DNA of 47,072 nt from JAHJUB01 sp041653615 [NCBI: Candidatus Ratteibacteria bacterium] (GTDB taxonomy: Bacteria > Ratteibacteria > UBA8468 > MWAK01), in NCBI GenBank assembly GCA_041653615.1, contig JBAZEZ010000013.1:1-47072 (forward strand), given 5' to 3'. Each line of letters opens with the position of its first letter. Positions within the stretch are counted from its first letter, which is position 1. Below are positions 17,067-25,912 of this stretch, piece after piece. The notes beneath the pieces are model-generated. The model was not told the origin of the DNA and did no database searches. It worked only from the letters and a program-made list of their open reading frames with translations. The translations under genes and the position numbers were made by a program.

Positions 17067-18219
17067 CCTTATCAACAAAACCGCGATAAAAATCCTGACG
17101 CCGTTCTGCCGACCCGGCTCTTCTCCGGACAAAACCCTCATTATGTTCGCCGGACACTCTTACGGCGGAAACCTCAAATCGCTTTACGAAGAGTTGCGGA
17201 CACGCGCTACCTTCAACGACATACCTTTCCGGGTCTATTGGGTGGTTAAGAAAAGGAAAAATCTGAAGCGGTTCCGCACCGAAAAAATAGATGTATTGTG
17301 GTATTACGGAATAAAAAATATTCCAAATTTTTTGAAAGCCCGTGTTTGGTTGAACGACCGGGGCACGGCAAGCATCCCGGTGGCAAAACAACCCGGCTCC
17401 TTCTGGGTTCAGGCAGGCCACGCAATTCCGTTCAAGAGTTCCGCCGGAGATGAAGAAGTCCGGCAAGAACTTGAAAAATTTGACTTTAACCCGGTATCCT
17501 CGGAATGGTTCCGGAATTACTACGTCAAAGGCATCGGCATCAGCCCGGAAAAAGTCGCGGTTACCGGCTATCCCAGGATAGACCGGCTCCTAAAACCCGG
17601 ATATTACAGCCGGGAACAGATTCTCGGACAATTATTTTTCCGGCCGGACCAGCCGGTAATAATGTACGCCCCGACTTGGGAACAGGAAAATAAAGAGGGC
17701 GAACCGCTCTTTCCGTTCGGAGACGACCGGAAATTCATAAAAGAACTGGAGGCGTTTTTAGAAAAAAACCGGATGCAGCTGATAATCCGGCTTCATCCGA
17801 AGTGGAAAGGATGGGTACCTCGCTCTGCCCGATTTGGGCAAGAAAACGGGTTGACCAATCTGAAGTTTTGCTCTGCCAGAACAGACTGGGACACGGAAAA
17901 GTACCTTTACGTTACCGATGTTCTGGTTACCGACTGGTCAAGCATCGCCAACGATTTTCTCGTACTGGACCGACCCATCGTTTTTATCGATAAACCCCCT
18001 AAATTTTTTTATTACGGTTATGTTATCCAACCGGAAGAAAGGCCCGGCGCCATAGTTAAGACCGAAAAAGAGCTGTTCGCCGCCCTGATTAAATCCGTAG
18101 CCGAACCGAACGAACACGCGGAAAAGAGGCGGATTCTCAAGGAGAAAGTCCATTTCGGTCTGGACGGACAGGCATCAAGCCGGACCATCACCGCGATGGA
18201 AAATAGGCTGGAAAGATGA
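17053..18219 (+). CDS. CDP-glycerol glycerophosphotransferase-family protein (TagB/TagF-like)
   Basis: The 388 residues show the Glyphos_transf fold: FWVQAGHAIPFKS (the H-G-x-P-x-K motif with an inserted Ala), VAVTGYPRIDRLL, VIMYAPTWE, LIIRLHPKWKGW and the C-terminal VTDWSSIANDFLVLDRP motif. In Gram-positive bacteria such enzymes polymerise or prime teichoic acid using CDP-glycerol or CDP-ribitol; in Gram-negative bacteria they decorate capsules and LPS with polyol phosphate. No CDP-glycerol synthesis gene is visible here. It sits in the coupled glycosyltransferase run (overlaps of 14 and 4 nt). Confidence 0.85.
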   Translation: MKFRDLINKTAIKILTPFCRPGSSPDKTLIMFAGHSYGGNLKSLYEELRTRATFNDIPFRVYWVVKKRKNLKRFRTEKIDVLWYYGIKNIPNFLKARVWLNDRGTASIPVAKQPGSFWVQAGHAIPFKSSAGDEEVRQELEKFDFNPVSSEWFRNYYVKGIGISPEKVAVTGYPRIDRLLKPGYYSREQILGQLFFRPDQPVIMYAPTWEQENKEGEPLFPFGDDRKFIKELEAFLEKNRMQLIIRLHPKWKGWVPRSARFGQENGLTNLKFCSARTDWDTEKYLYVTDVLVTDWSSIANDFLVLDRPIVFIDKPPKFFYYGYVIQPEERPGAIVKTEKELFAALIKSVAEPNEHAEKRRILKEKVHFGLDGQASSRTITAMENRLER

Positions 18220-19439
18220 ATATCGGAATCGTAACCACCTGGTTTCCCAGGGGCGCCGCCCATGTTTCCAGGTCATACCTTAAGACCCTGGCGGTTAAAC
18301 ACGCCGTCTTCATCTACGCCCGCGGCGGAGAACGTTTCAGCCGGGGAGACCCGGAATGGGACCAGAATTACGTAACCTGGGGAAAACGTACCGCCGGCAA
18401 AGACGGAACTTACATAGACCCGGAAGAATTCCGGGGATGGATTTTGAAAAACCAGATTGACCTGATTCTCTTCAACGAACAGAATAACTGGGAGATAATT
18501 CTCAAAATCAGGGAACTCCCGGTGTTAATTGGTTCCTATATTGATTACTATACGGCAAAAACTATACCTTTCTTCCGTTTGTACGATTTTCTCTTTTGCA
18601 ACACCCGCCGTCATTATCAGGCTTTTCAAGACCATCCCCAGGCATTTTACATCCCCTGGGGCACCGACATTGATTTTTTTAAACCTTCAGAAAAAAGAGG
18701 GGACGGAAGTCCCGTCGTCTTCCTGCACGGCGCCGGCCTGAACCCAATGCGCAAAGGTACGGACCTGGCGGTGCGGGCATTTCAAAAAGTCAAAGGAAAC
18801 ACGCGATTGATTATCCGAATCCAAACTCCGGATGCCTTTAAAAAATGTCCGGTCATTCCTTCCCTTATTGCGCAGGACTCCAGAATCGAATTGGTCACGG
18901 AAGAAGTGGCTGACCCGCGGCTCCTGCGGTCCCTTTATCTTCCCGGAGACGTCTATGTCTACCCGTCCCGCCTGGACGGCCTGGGTCTCCAGGTCGCCGA
19001 GGCCCTGGCCTGCGGTCTTCCGGTAATAACTACGAACGCGGAACCGATGACCGATTTTGTAACCAATGACCTGAACGGGAAACTGGTGGCGGTGGAAGCG
19101 ACGGAGGAGAAGCCGGACGACTACTACTGGCCCCGAAGTATCTGCGGTGTTGATTCCTTGAGGGAAGCGATGCAGTTTTTTGTGGATAATCCGCACCGGA
19201 TACCGGAATTTCAGGCGGCCGCCCGACTGTCCGCGGAACAAAAATTTAATTGGGGGAGAAACTCCCGAAACCTGCCGGAACTGGTCACTAAACTGGCGAG
19301 GGCCGGCGCCAAAACAGATACCGACCTGGTCAACGCGGTCGCTGAATATGAAAATGCCCGACACCAAAACCCGGGCTTCCTGAAACGGACCGAGACGGCT
19401 TTACGCCGGTTCCGCAAAAAAATAATCCGCCGGAAATAA
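18216..19439 (+). CDS. Family 4 glycosyltransferase (GT4)
   Basis: Starts with ATGA overlapping the previous stop. MNIGIVTTWFPRGAAHVSRS opens the acceptor domain. The donor domain shows VVFLHGAGLNPMRKGTDLAV, LRSLYLPGDVYVYPSRLDGLGLQVAEALACGLPVITT (read in parts), and NAEPMTDFV, the usual GT4 glycine-rich and E-x7-E features. The last 60 residues are charged and end RRFRKKIIRRK, which could bind the membrane surface. A further GT4 follows after seven bases. Confidence 0.85.
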   Translation: MNIGIVTTWFPRGAAHVSRSYLKTLAVKHAVFIYARGGERFSRGDPEWDQNYVTWGKRTAGKDGTYIDPEEFRGWILKNQIDLILFNEQNNWEIILKIRELPVLIGSYIDYYTAKTIPFFRLYDFLFCNTRRHYQAFQDHPQAFYIPWGTDIDFFKPSEKRGDGSPVVFLHGAGLNPMRKGTDLAVRAFQKVKGNTRLIIRIQTPDAFKKCPVIPSLIAQDSRIELVTEEVADPRLLRSLYLPGDVYVYPSRLDGLGLQVAEALACGLPVITTNAEPMTDFVTNDLNGKLVAVEATEEKPDDYYWPRSICGVDSLREAMQFFVDNPHRIPEFQAAARLSAEQKFNWGRNSRNLPELVTKLARAGAKTDTDLVNAVAEYENARHQNPGFLKRTETALRRFRKKIIRRK

Positions 19440-19446
19440 TCAAAAC

Positions 19447-20703
19447 ATGAAAAAGGTTCTCATCATAACTTATCATTTTCCGCCCAAACCCGGCATAGCG
19501 CCCATTCGGCCGGCGGGTCTGGCAAAGTACCTGCCGGAAAACGGCTGGGAACCGATTATCCTGACCAGCCTGCTTCCATTCCGGCCGGAAACCCCTTTCA
19601 AAGTGATAGAAACCTTACCTTTTTTTCCGGAACGCTTCCCGGACCGGCCGGAATTTAAAATCAGACAAAAAGAACTCTATTCCCCTTCTCTGGCAAACCA
19701 GATTATATTATCCCTGCCAGAACTCTTCCCGTTCCCAACCAATAAAATCGGCTGGAAGGTCTGCGGCCTTTACGCGGCGCGCGATGCCGTCAAAAAAGAA
19801 AAGATAAGCGCGGTCATCAGCATCTTCAAACCGGCCACCAGCCATTTCATCGCGGCCGCTTTGAAAAAAGAGTTTCCCAACTTAACCTGGATTGCCGATT
19901 TCCGCGACCTCTGGACTCAAAACCACACCTATAAACGCCGTGGCTTAAGACGCTTCCTGGAGACCAGGCAGGAAATAAAGACCCTCCAAAACGCCGACGC
20001 GCTGACCACAGTCTCCGAACCCTGGGCGCAAAAATTAAAGAACCGGCACCAAAAACCGTCATTCGCCATACCCAACGGATTCGACCCTGCGGAATGGCCC
20101 GCGGAACCTTCCCGGCCGGCCGGACGCTTTGTCATCAGTTATACCGGCGGCATCTATTTCGGAAAAAAGGCGCAGGATGTCATCCCTTTCTTGAATGCCC
20201 TGAATTCTCTGGTCAACGAAGGCCTGATGAAAAGCGATGAAATATCCGTCAATTTTTACGGTGACCGTAAGACCCGGTTGGATACAGCCATAAAAGAACG
20301 AGGCTTGGAAGAAGTAGTCGTTCAGCACGGGGTCGTTCCGAGAAAAGAAACCCTGGAAAAACAGCGCCAATCCCAGTTATTGCTCCTGCTGGATTGGAAC
20401 GACCCGGAAGAATCAGGCGTTTGCCCCGGCAAATTGTACGAATATCTCGCGGCGCAACGGCCCATAATTTCGGTGGGCGGCCACCGCGGCGCGGTAACAG
20501 ACATCCTGAAGGAAACTAACGCCGGATTCTACTGCCGAACCGAAGCGGAGATAAAAACCGTTCTGCTCCAATCTTACCGGGAATTCAAAGAAACGGGCAG
20601 CGTAAGTTACCGGGGGGAAGAAGAGGCGATAATGCGGTACAGCCACCGGGTTATGGCCAGGAAATTTGCGGAAATATTGAATAGAAGCAGGGAATTACGG
20701 TAA
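19447..20703 (+). CDS. Family 4 glycosyltransferase (GT4)
   Basis: A 418-residue GT-B protein of the kind starting KVLIITYHFPPKPGIAPIRP, common in exopolysaccharide clusters. The N-terminal domain includes AVISIFKPATSHFIAAALKK and WIADFRDLWTQN. The C-terminal domain has FVISYTGGIYFGKKAQDVIP, LLLLLDWNDPEESGVCPGKL, YEYLAAQRPIISVGG. It is the last member of the packed run that began at 8543; a promoter-like sequence for the heptose genes follows in the 62-nt gap. Confidence 0.86.
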   Translation: MKKVLIITYHFPPKPGIAPIRPAGLAKYLPENGWEPIILTSLLPFRPETPFKVIETLPFFPERFPDRPEFKIRQKELYSPSLANQIILSLPELFPFPTNKIGWKVCGLYAARDAVKKEKISAVISIFKPATSHFIAAALKKEFPNLTWIADFRDLWTQNHTYKRRGLRRFLETRQEIKTLQNADALTTVSEPWAQKLKNRHQKPSFAIPNGFDPAEWPAEPSRPAGRFVISYTGGIYFGKKAQDVIPFLNALNSLVNEGLMKSDEISVNFYGDRKTRLDTAIKERGLEEVVVQHGVVPRKETLEKQRQSQLLLLLDWNDPEESGVCPGKLYEYLAAQRPIISVGGHRGAVTDILKETNAGFYCRTEAEIKTVLLQSYREFKETGSVSYRGEEEAIMRYSHRVMARKFAEILNRSRELR

Positions 20704-20725
20704 ATTTAATCTGACCAAAACACCT

Positions 20726-20755
20726 TTGCCACCCCGTTGTCCGGTGTGCTATCAT
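20726..20755 (+). promoter_or_regulatory. Candidate sigma-70-type promoter of the heptose operon
   Basis: TTGCCA at 20726-20731 and TATCAT at 20750-20755 are 18 bp apart, and the -10 is preceded by TGC (extended -10). It lies in the only gap between the glycosyltransferase run and the heptose genes, 10 bases before the ATG at 20766, so the transcript leader would be very short. Confidence 0.45.
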
Positions 20756-20765
20756 TTATCCGAAG

Positions 20766-21695
20766 ATGAAAAATGGCATTGATTTCACAAAAATTACAAC
20801 GTTTCCGGCCGCGGGCCGGAAGAACCTGGTAACGATAAAAGATATCCTGGACCCGACGCATTTAAAAAACCGGGAAATACAGCCGCCGGAATCCTGGAAA
20901 CAGACCGAAGAATTCGCGGAACTGGTAAACCGGATTCGGGAAGCAAAAAAACAGGGAAAACCGGTTGTCTGGTCTCTGGGCGGTCACGTAATTAAACGCG
21001 GGCTGTCCCGCTATCTGATAGCGCTGATGAAAAACGGCTTCGTTAATCACGTTACCGGAAACGGTTCCGTAAGCATCCACGATTTTGAAATGGCCTTTCT
21101 GGGAGGAACTTCCGAAGACGTTGCCACCGCGATCGAAGACGGTTCCTTCGGGATGTGGGAGGAAACCGGCCGCTGGATGAACCGGGCTGTTCAGTCCGGT
21201 TACCGGAATGGGCTTGGCTACGGAGAATCGCTGGCAGCGTATGTCGCTAAACACCGCAAGCATTTCCCGTATAAAGATTTTTGCGTCTTTTACCAGGCGT
21301 ATCTCCAGAAAATACCGGCCACCTATCACGTTGCCATCGGAACCGATTTTATCCATCAGCACCCGATAGTTGATTTTGCCGCCATCGGCGGCACCAGCGG
21401 CGTTGACTTTAAGAAATACTGCCAAACGATAAGCCGGTTGGAAGGCGGGGTATTCCTGAATTTCGGCAGCGCCGTAATCGGGCCGGAGGTTTTCTTGAAG
21501 GCGCTTTCCATCGTCCGGAACCTGGGATTTAAGGTTAAAAATTTCACGACGGCAAACTTTGACCTCTTTGATTTGTACCGCCCGCGGATGAACGTTGTCA
21601 GACGTCCGGTCAGCCTGGGCGGCAAAGGTTTCAATTTCTTCCTTGACCATCGTATTTCAATTCCGTTTCTTTACAATCGCCTCACACAAAAATGA
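20766..21695 (+). CDS. Deoxyhypusine synthase-like protein in heptose operon
   Basis: The 309-residue protein has the deoxyhypusine synthase fold pattern: VWSLGGHVIKRGLSRYLIAL, VNHVTGNGSVSIHDFEMAFL, GGTSEDVATAIEDGSFGMWE, and GTDFIHQHPIVDFAAIGGTS. Bacteria lack the eIF5A substrate, so true deoxyhypusine synthesis is unlikely; bacterial homologues include homospermidine synthase-like enzymes and uncharacterised proteins. The active-site lysine region of deoxyhypusine synthase was not recognised. It overlaps rfaE1 by four bases (ATGA), so it is translated together with heptose genes and probably serves the same pathway. Confidence 0.65.
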   Translation: MKNGIDFTKITTFPAAGRKNLVTIKDILDPTHLKNREIQPPESWKQTEEFAELVNRIREAKKQGKPVVWSLGGHVIKRGLSRYLIALMKNGFVNHVTGNGSVSIHDFEMAFLGGTSEDVATAIEDGSFGMWEETGRWMNRAVQSGYRNGLGYGESLAAYVAKHRKHFPYKDFCVFYQAYLQKIPATYHVAIGTDFIHQHPIVDFAAIGGTSGVDFKKYCQTISRLEGGVFLNFGSAVIGPEVFLKALSIVRNLGFKVKNFTTANFDLFDLYRPRMNVVRRPVSLGGKGFNFFLDHRISIPFLYNRLTQK

Positions 21696-22609
21696 AACAT
21701 GCAAACGATAACAGGGTACCGGAAATATTGGCAGATATTAAAAAAAGGAAAATTCTGGTAATCGGAGACGTAATGCTGGATCGGTACCTCTTCGGAAGGG
21801 TGGAACGCATTTCGCCGGAAGCGCCGGTTCCGGTTTTTGTTCCGGAAAGAGAAGAAACTCGTCCCGGCGGCGCGGGGAATGTCGCCCAAAATATCAAAAG
21901 TCTGGGGGCCAAAAGCATCCTGATCGGAGAACGTAAATCAAAAGTAATCAGGAAAACCCGTTTTATCGCAAGCCCGTATAACCAGCAGTTACTGCGGGTT
22001 GACGAAGAAGACATCCAGGACCAACCGCCTGCCCTGATAATGTCCCGCGTCAAGGTTTCAATTGCCGAAGCGGACGCGGTAATTATTTCCGATTACGGAA
22101 AAGGAGTAATAACCCGGGAATTACTTGACGAATTATTACCGTTCCTGAACAGCAAAAACAAGATAATCATGGTTGACCCGGCCGTAAAGCATTTTTCCGG
22201 CTATCAGCGCGTAACTTCGCTCACGCCAAACCTGGACGAAGCATCCGCCGGGATAGGCTTAAGCTCCAAACCAACCGGCCGGAAAGAAGTGGAACTTTTA
22301 GGTTTTGAGATTTTAAAAAAACTCCGCAGCCGAAGCCTCCTGATTACACAGGGAGCGGACGGAATGACTTTATTTACGCCTGGTTCCGCGATTCAAATTC
22401 CGGCGGCGAGCCGGGGGGTATTTGACGTTACCGGCGCCGGGGACACGGTTATATCCGCTTTTACGCTGGCATACTGCGGCGGTTTCTCTTTAGCGGAATC
22501 GGCTTATTTCGCCTCGTTGGCGGCGGGTATCGTGGTGGGAAAAACAGGCGCGGCCACGGCCAGCCCGGCTGAAATCCTGAGCGCTTTGCCGAAGGACAAA
22601 CAATGCTGA
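21692..22609 (+). CDS. rfaE1: D-glycero-beta-D-manno-heptose-7-phosphate kinase (RfaE domain 1), shortened
   Basis: PfkB-family sugar kinase of 305 residues that phosphorylates heptose 7-phosphate at C1 for ADP-heptose synthesis. Visible motifs are VIGDVMLDRYLFGRVERISP, PGGAGNVAQNIKSLGAKS, NQQLLRVDEED, VTSLTPNLDEA and the catalytic GVFDVTGAGDTVISAF. Usual homologues are 25-35 residues longer. Here the segment after GAKSILIG, normally with the VGDDEAG motif and about 30 more residues, is missing and the chain goes straight to KVIRKTRFIA. The catalytic Asp region is intact. It starts at ATGA over the upstream stop and overlaps rfaE2 by seven bases. Confidence 0.85.
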   Translation: MKHANDNRVPEILADIKKRKILVIGDVMLDRYLFGRVERISPEAPVPVFVPEREETRPGGAGNVAQNIKSLGAKSILIGERKSKVIRKTRFIASPYNQQLLRVDEEDIQDQPPALIMSRVKVSIAEADAVIISDYGKGVITRELLDELLPFLNSKNKIIMVDPAVKHFSGYQRVTSLTPNLDEASAGIGLSSKPTGRKEVELLGFEILKKLRSRSLLITQGADGMTLFTPGSAIQIPAASRGVFDVTGAGDTVISAFTLAYCGGFSLAESAYFASLAAGIVVGKTGAATASPAEILSALPKDKQC

Positions 22610-23100
22610 CACCGAATAATAAAGTAAAAAAATTGAAAGAACTGCTCCGGGAAGTAAAAAAGTTGAAAGAATCCGGCGCTAAAATTGTTTTCACTAACGG
22701 CTGTTTTGACCTTTTACACGCCGGACACCTTCGGATTTTCCGGGAAGCGAAGAAGCGGGGCGATATTTTGATTGTCGGATTAAACAACGACGCTTCGGTT
22801 AAAAAACTGAAAGGGCCGGACAGGCCTTTGGTACCGGCAAAAGAACGCGCCGAACTTTTGGCAAACCTGGAACTGATAGATTACGTTATTATCTTTGCGG
22901 AAGAAACTCCCGAAAATCTCATCCGGGCAATCCGCCCCGATGTGTTGGTAAAAGGAGCTGATTATAAACTGCGGCAAATTGTAGGGCTGAAAGATGTTTA
23001 CAATAACGGCGGAAAAGTTGTCCGAATTCCGATACTGGCAGGCCATTCTACCAGTCAGATGATAAAAGGTAAACGAGCTTCACGGCCACGGAAAAGATGA
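22603..23100 (+). CDS. rfaE2: D-glycero-beta-D-manno-heptose 1-phosphate adenylyltransferase (RfaE domain 2)
   Basis: Cytidylyltransferase-fold enzyme of normal length (165 residues) that makes ADP-heptose from heptose 1-phosphate and ATP. TNGCFDLLHAGHLRIFREAK carries the HxGH nucleotide motif, followed by LIVGLNNDASVKKLKGPDRP, ERAELLANLELIDYVIIF and IRPDVLVKGADY. In enterobacteria this is the C-terminal half of HldE; here it is a separate gene. It overlaps both neighbours (7 and 4 nt), which implies fixed stoichiometry. No gmhA or gmhB is in the window. Confidence 0.93.
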   Translation: MLTPNNKVKKLKELLREVKKLKESGAKIVFTNGCFDLLHAGHLRIFREAKKRGDILIVGLNNDASVKKLKGPDRPLVPAKERAELLANLELIDYVIIFAEETPENLIRAIRPDVLVKGADYKLRQIVGLKDVYNNGGKVVRIPILAGHSTSQMIKGKRASRPRKR

Positions 23101-24071
23101 AAATCCTGGTCATAAAACTCGGCGCCCTGGGAGATATGGTTCTGGCCAGCGCCGCTTTCACGGCAATCAAACGACAATTCCCGAAAAGCGACTTCTCTCT
23201 TTTAACCACGCCCGCTTATTTTCCCATAATAAAAGATTGCCCTTACTTCCGGCAATACTTTTTATTTGACCGGGAAAAACCTTTCCGGCCGCAGGCGCAA
23301 AAAATTACGGCCGAATTACGCCGGGAAAAATTTCAACTGGTCATCAACCTCCAAAATAATTTCAAAAGCAACCTCCTAGCCCGGCTGAGCGGGGCGCCAG
23401 AAAGAATAGGCTTCCGCAAGGGTCTCCGGTTGGGCTTATTGACTAAAAACGTGGTGTACGACCAGCAAGAAACCGCCCTCTGGAATTTGAATCGGGTCTT
23501 GGCGCTGGCCGATATACCAGCGGCAAAACAACCGGAACTCTACCTTACCTCAAAAACCGAAACGGAAGCGGAAAATTTGCTAAAAAGTTTAGGCTGGAAG
23601 AACGAACCGCTGTTCGGCCTGCACCCGGGTTCCAGCGCCGGCTGGCAGAGCAAAAGATGGCCTGTCCAACACTGGGTAATCCTGGCACGGGCGATTTCGA
23701 AAAACGGAGCGATACCGGTATTTTTCGGTGATTCAAGTGAATTCACAGAGCTGGAAGAAATAGCCGGCAACATCCAGGGGAAATCTTTCAACCTGGCCGG
23801 AAAAACATCCCTGACTATCCTCCCGGCTGTAATCAAAAGATGCCGGACCTTCATCTCCACGGACAGCGGACCGCTCTTCATTGCCGCGGCGGCCGGCATC
23901 AAAACCGTCGGCCTCTACGGACCGACTGAGAGCAAACGCCACGCGCCGCCCGGCGTGATTATCATGGAAAAGAAAAATCTTCCCTGCCGCCCCTGTTACC
24001 GCAAATCCTGCGGCCAACCTCTTTGCCTGAGCAACATTACACCGGAAGATATCCTGTCCGTTTTACGATGA
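23097..24071 (+). CDS. Family 9 glycosyltransferase (LPS heptosyltransferase-like)
   Basis: A 324-residue GT9 enzyme, expected to move heptose from ADP-heptose to lipid A-core or another surface glycan. Signature parts are MKILVIKLGALGDMVLASAA, the LVINLQNNFKSNLLARLSGA region, LFGLHPGSSAGWQSKRWPVQ, and FISTDSGPLFIAAAAGIKTV then GLYGPTESKRHAPPG. A four-cysteine tail (CRPCYRKSCGQPLC) follows, as in several heptosyltransferases. It starts with ATGA on the rfaE2 stop and shares ATGA with the following deacetylase-like gene. I cannot tell heptosyltransferase I, II or III apart. Confidence 0.88.
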   Translation: MKILVIKLGALGDMVLASAAFTAIKRQFPKSDFSLLTTPAYFPIIKDCPYFRQYFLFDREKPFRPQAQKITAELRREKFQLVINLQNNFKSNLLARLSGAPERIGFRKGLRLGLLTKNVVYDQQETALWNLNRVLALADIPAAKQPELYLTSKTETEAENLLKSLGWKNEPLFGLHPGSSAGWQSKRWPVQHWVILARAISKNGAIPVFFGDSSEFTELEEIAGNIQGKSFNLAGKTSLTILPAVIKRCRTFISTDSGPLFIAAAAGIKTVGLYGPTESKRHAPPGVIIMEKKNLPCRPCYRKSCGQPLCLSNITPEDILSVLR

Positions 24072-25015
24072 CACATATGACCCGGGAAGATAAGGTAAAA
24101 ACCCTGAAATTGCATCTGGCCGGTCTCTACCCAAAAGAGGCCGAGGTTGAGGATTTTCAAATCGCCCGGTCCGGCTTAAATTTTGACTGCCTCAGTCTAT
24201 ACTGGCTGAAAAATTTTTATTACCAGCAGGGAAAGCATAAAAACAAACAGGCCGGTTTGGTTTTAAAGAAGATGCGGGAAATTCAGGCGGATTTCCTGAA
24301 ATGGAAAGGTCCCGGAGAAACCAGGCCGGAGGTAAAATACCTCTTGCGCATTGACGATTTTCCGCACTGGAACGTCGGCCCGGATACCTTCCGGAAATTC
24401 CTGGAAATCCTCCAAAAAGACGCGATACCCTGCCTCCTGGGCGTAACCCCCTGTTTGAGTTCGGCCCGTCACAACCCGGAAAATCGGGACTACCGCGACT
24501 TAACCGCCGCGGAAATCTCAATCCTCGTCGACCCCTTAATTGAAATTGCCCTGCACGGTTTTACCCACCAGACCCGGCAACGGAAATTCCACAGCGAATT
24601 CGTCGGACTTTCGGCGAATGAAACCGAAGATTATCTTGGGAAAGCGCTGGAGAAATTTGCGGCTTACAACCTTAAAACAGAGGCGTTTATCCCGCCGTTC
24701 AATACCATCGACCTTAAAAATTACGAAGCGTTGAAAAAACGCTTTCGGATAATCTGCGGCGGCCCGGAAACAATCAGATATTTCGGCTTTAAGATTACGC
24801 CCCTTTACCTTTCCGACGCCCTTTACGTCCCTTCCTACCGTCCCCTATGCGGCCGCGCCGAAATGGCGGCGGATTTTCTGGAGACCTTTCAACCAACCGG
24901 CATTCTGCCGATTACCCTCCATTGGGCGGGTGAGGCGAACGACGGCTTTGCGGGGGTGAAACGGCTGGTGAATTTAATTAAAGGAAAGGCGCTTCGCTGG
25001 AAATCCCTCATTTAA
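24068..25015 (+). CDS. DUF2334 polysaccharide deacetylase-like protein, no signal peptide
   Basis: The ATG at 24068 overlaps the previous stop as ATGA, so I prefer it to an upstream in-frame codon at 24023. The first 90 residues are a helical, charged extension. The DUF2334/NodB-like part has LRIDDFPHWN (Asp pair), HGFTHQTRQRK, AFIPPFNTIDLKNY, and a late LHWAGEAND. All motifs match the exported relative at 3092. It likely removes acetyl groups from a cytoplasmic heptose or hexosamine glycan intermediate; substrate unknown. It ends the heptose operon; a separate promoter follows. Confidence 0.7.
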   Translation: MTHMTREDKVKTLKLHLAGLYPKEAEVEDFQIARSGLNFDCLSLYWLKNFYYQQGKHKNKQAGLVLKKMREIQADFLKWKGPGETRPEVKYLLRIDDFPHWNVGPDTFRKFLEILQKDAIPCLLGVTPCLSSARHNPENRDYRDLTAAEISILVDPLIEIALHGFTHQTRQRKFHSEFVGLSANETEDYLGKALEKFAAYNLKTEAFIPPFNTIDLKNYEALKKRFRIICGGPETIRYFGFKITPLYLSDALYVPSYRPLCGRAEMAADFLETFQPTGILPITLHWAGEANDGFAGVKRLVNLIKGKALRWKSLI

Positions 25016-25053
25016 ACCAAAAAACGCTTTCAATTGATTAATTTATTTATGCG

Positions 25054-25084
25054 TTGACATACATAAACCAGGTTAATGTATAAT
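25054..25084 (+). promoter_or_regulatory. Near-consensus promoter of the aldo/keto reductase-like gene
   Basis: A perfect TTGACA at 25054-25059 and perfect TATAAT at 25079-25084 lie 19 bp apart. The spacing is slightly long but both hexamers are consensus, the best match in the window. The gene starts 45 bases downstream after a GGGAGG ribosome binding site. Confidence 0.7.
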
Positions 25085-25128
25085 TAAAAGATGAATAATG
25101 ATAATAACTGATTCCGGGAGGAAACTAT

Positions 25129-25896
25129 ATGAAGCAAGTGACTATCGGTAATCTGACGTTCAGCAAAGTCCTCTGTGGAACCAATGCATTCTGGGGTCAT
25201 TCGCACTTCAGCGAGGCCCGAAACGCGGAGTACCTGCATCGCTTCGATGACAAAACGATAGAACGGACGATACAACACTGCATTGACTTGGGCGTCAACA
25301 CAATTGAGTCATGTGCGAACGAACGGATTTTTTCAATCGTCTCAAGACTTCGGGAGAACAATCCTGCCCCTATTCGCTTTGTGGGCAGTACCCGGATTGA
25401 CGAAACCTCGGAGATGAAAAGCCACCAGCAAAAACTGTCATTTCTGATTAAGAACCGAGCCGACATCTGTGTTATCCACGCCCAATACGCTGATATTCAC
25501 AGGAAGGACGATTCCATCGGAGGTCTAAAGGAACTCATCGACAAAATTCATGAGGCCGGACTGCTTGCGGGCATTTCCACACACGGGGTAAGAACCATAG
25601 AGTTGTGCGAAAAGCAGAATTATGGAATTGACACATATTTGTTTCCCTTGAACCTATCCGGGTTTGTCTATCCCGGATTCGAAGGGAAAGATACGGTGCA
25701 AAACAGGGTTAATATTGTTTGTGGTGTGAAGAAGCCATTCATTTTAATCAAAACGCTAGCCGCCGGTCGAATCCCTCCCGAAGAAGGGTTGCACTTCGTC
25801 GCGGAAAACTCAAAACCAAACGACTTGATTTCCCTTGGGTTTGGCGGAACGGGAGAAATTGCCGAATCGATTCAATTTATTGAGAAGTATTTTTGA
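25129..25896 (+). CDS. Aldo/keto reductase-like TIM-barrel protein
   Basis: A 255-residue protein whose start, TIGNLTFSKVLCGTNAFWGH, and later LGVNTIESCANERIFSIVSR, SHQQKLSFLIKNRADICVIH, AGLLAGISTHGVRTIELCEK and a closing LGFGGTGEIAESIQF follow the order of aldo/keto reductase strands. The classical tetrad is not clear: the usual Asp in the GxxxxDTA segment is Glu, and no matching Tyr is seen. It is shorter than normal. It may be an atypical oxidoreductase or another barrel enzyme. Its own strong promoter, good ribosome binding site and different codon flavour mark it as an independent insertion between glycan operons. Confidence 0.55.
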   Translation: MKQVTIGNLTFSKVLCGTNAFWGHSHFSEARNAEYLHRFDDKTIERTIQHCIDLGVNTIESCANERIFSIVSRLRENNPAPIRFVGSTRIDETSEMKSHQQKLSFLIKNRADICVIHAQYADIHRKDDSIGGLKELIDKIHEAGLLAGISTHGVRTIELCEKQNYGIDTYLFPLNLSGFVYPGFEGKDTVQNRVNIVCGVKKPFILIKTLAAGRIPPEEGLHFVAENSKPNDLISLGFGGTGEIAESIQFIEKYF

Positions 25897-25912
25897 TTTA
25901 CCTTGCCGAACA

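Noticed and set aside
18687-19367. 226-residue minus-strand frame opposite a GT4 gene
   Set aside because: Low-complexity basic/aromatic composition and complete overlap with a motif-bearing gene.
20862-21650. 262-residue minus-strand frame opposite the DHS-like gene
   Set aside because: Antisense shadow of a conserved, translationally coupled gene.
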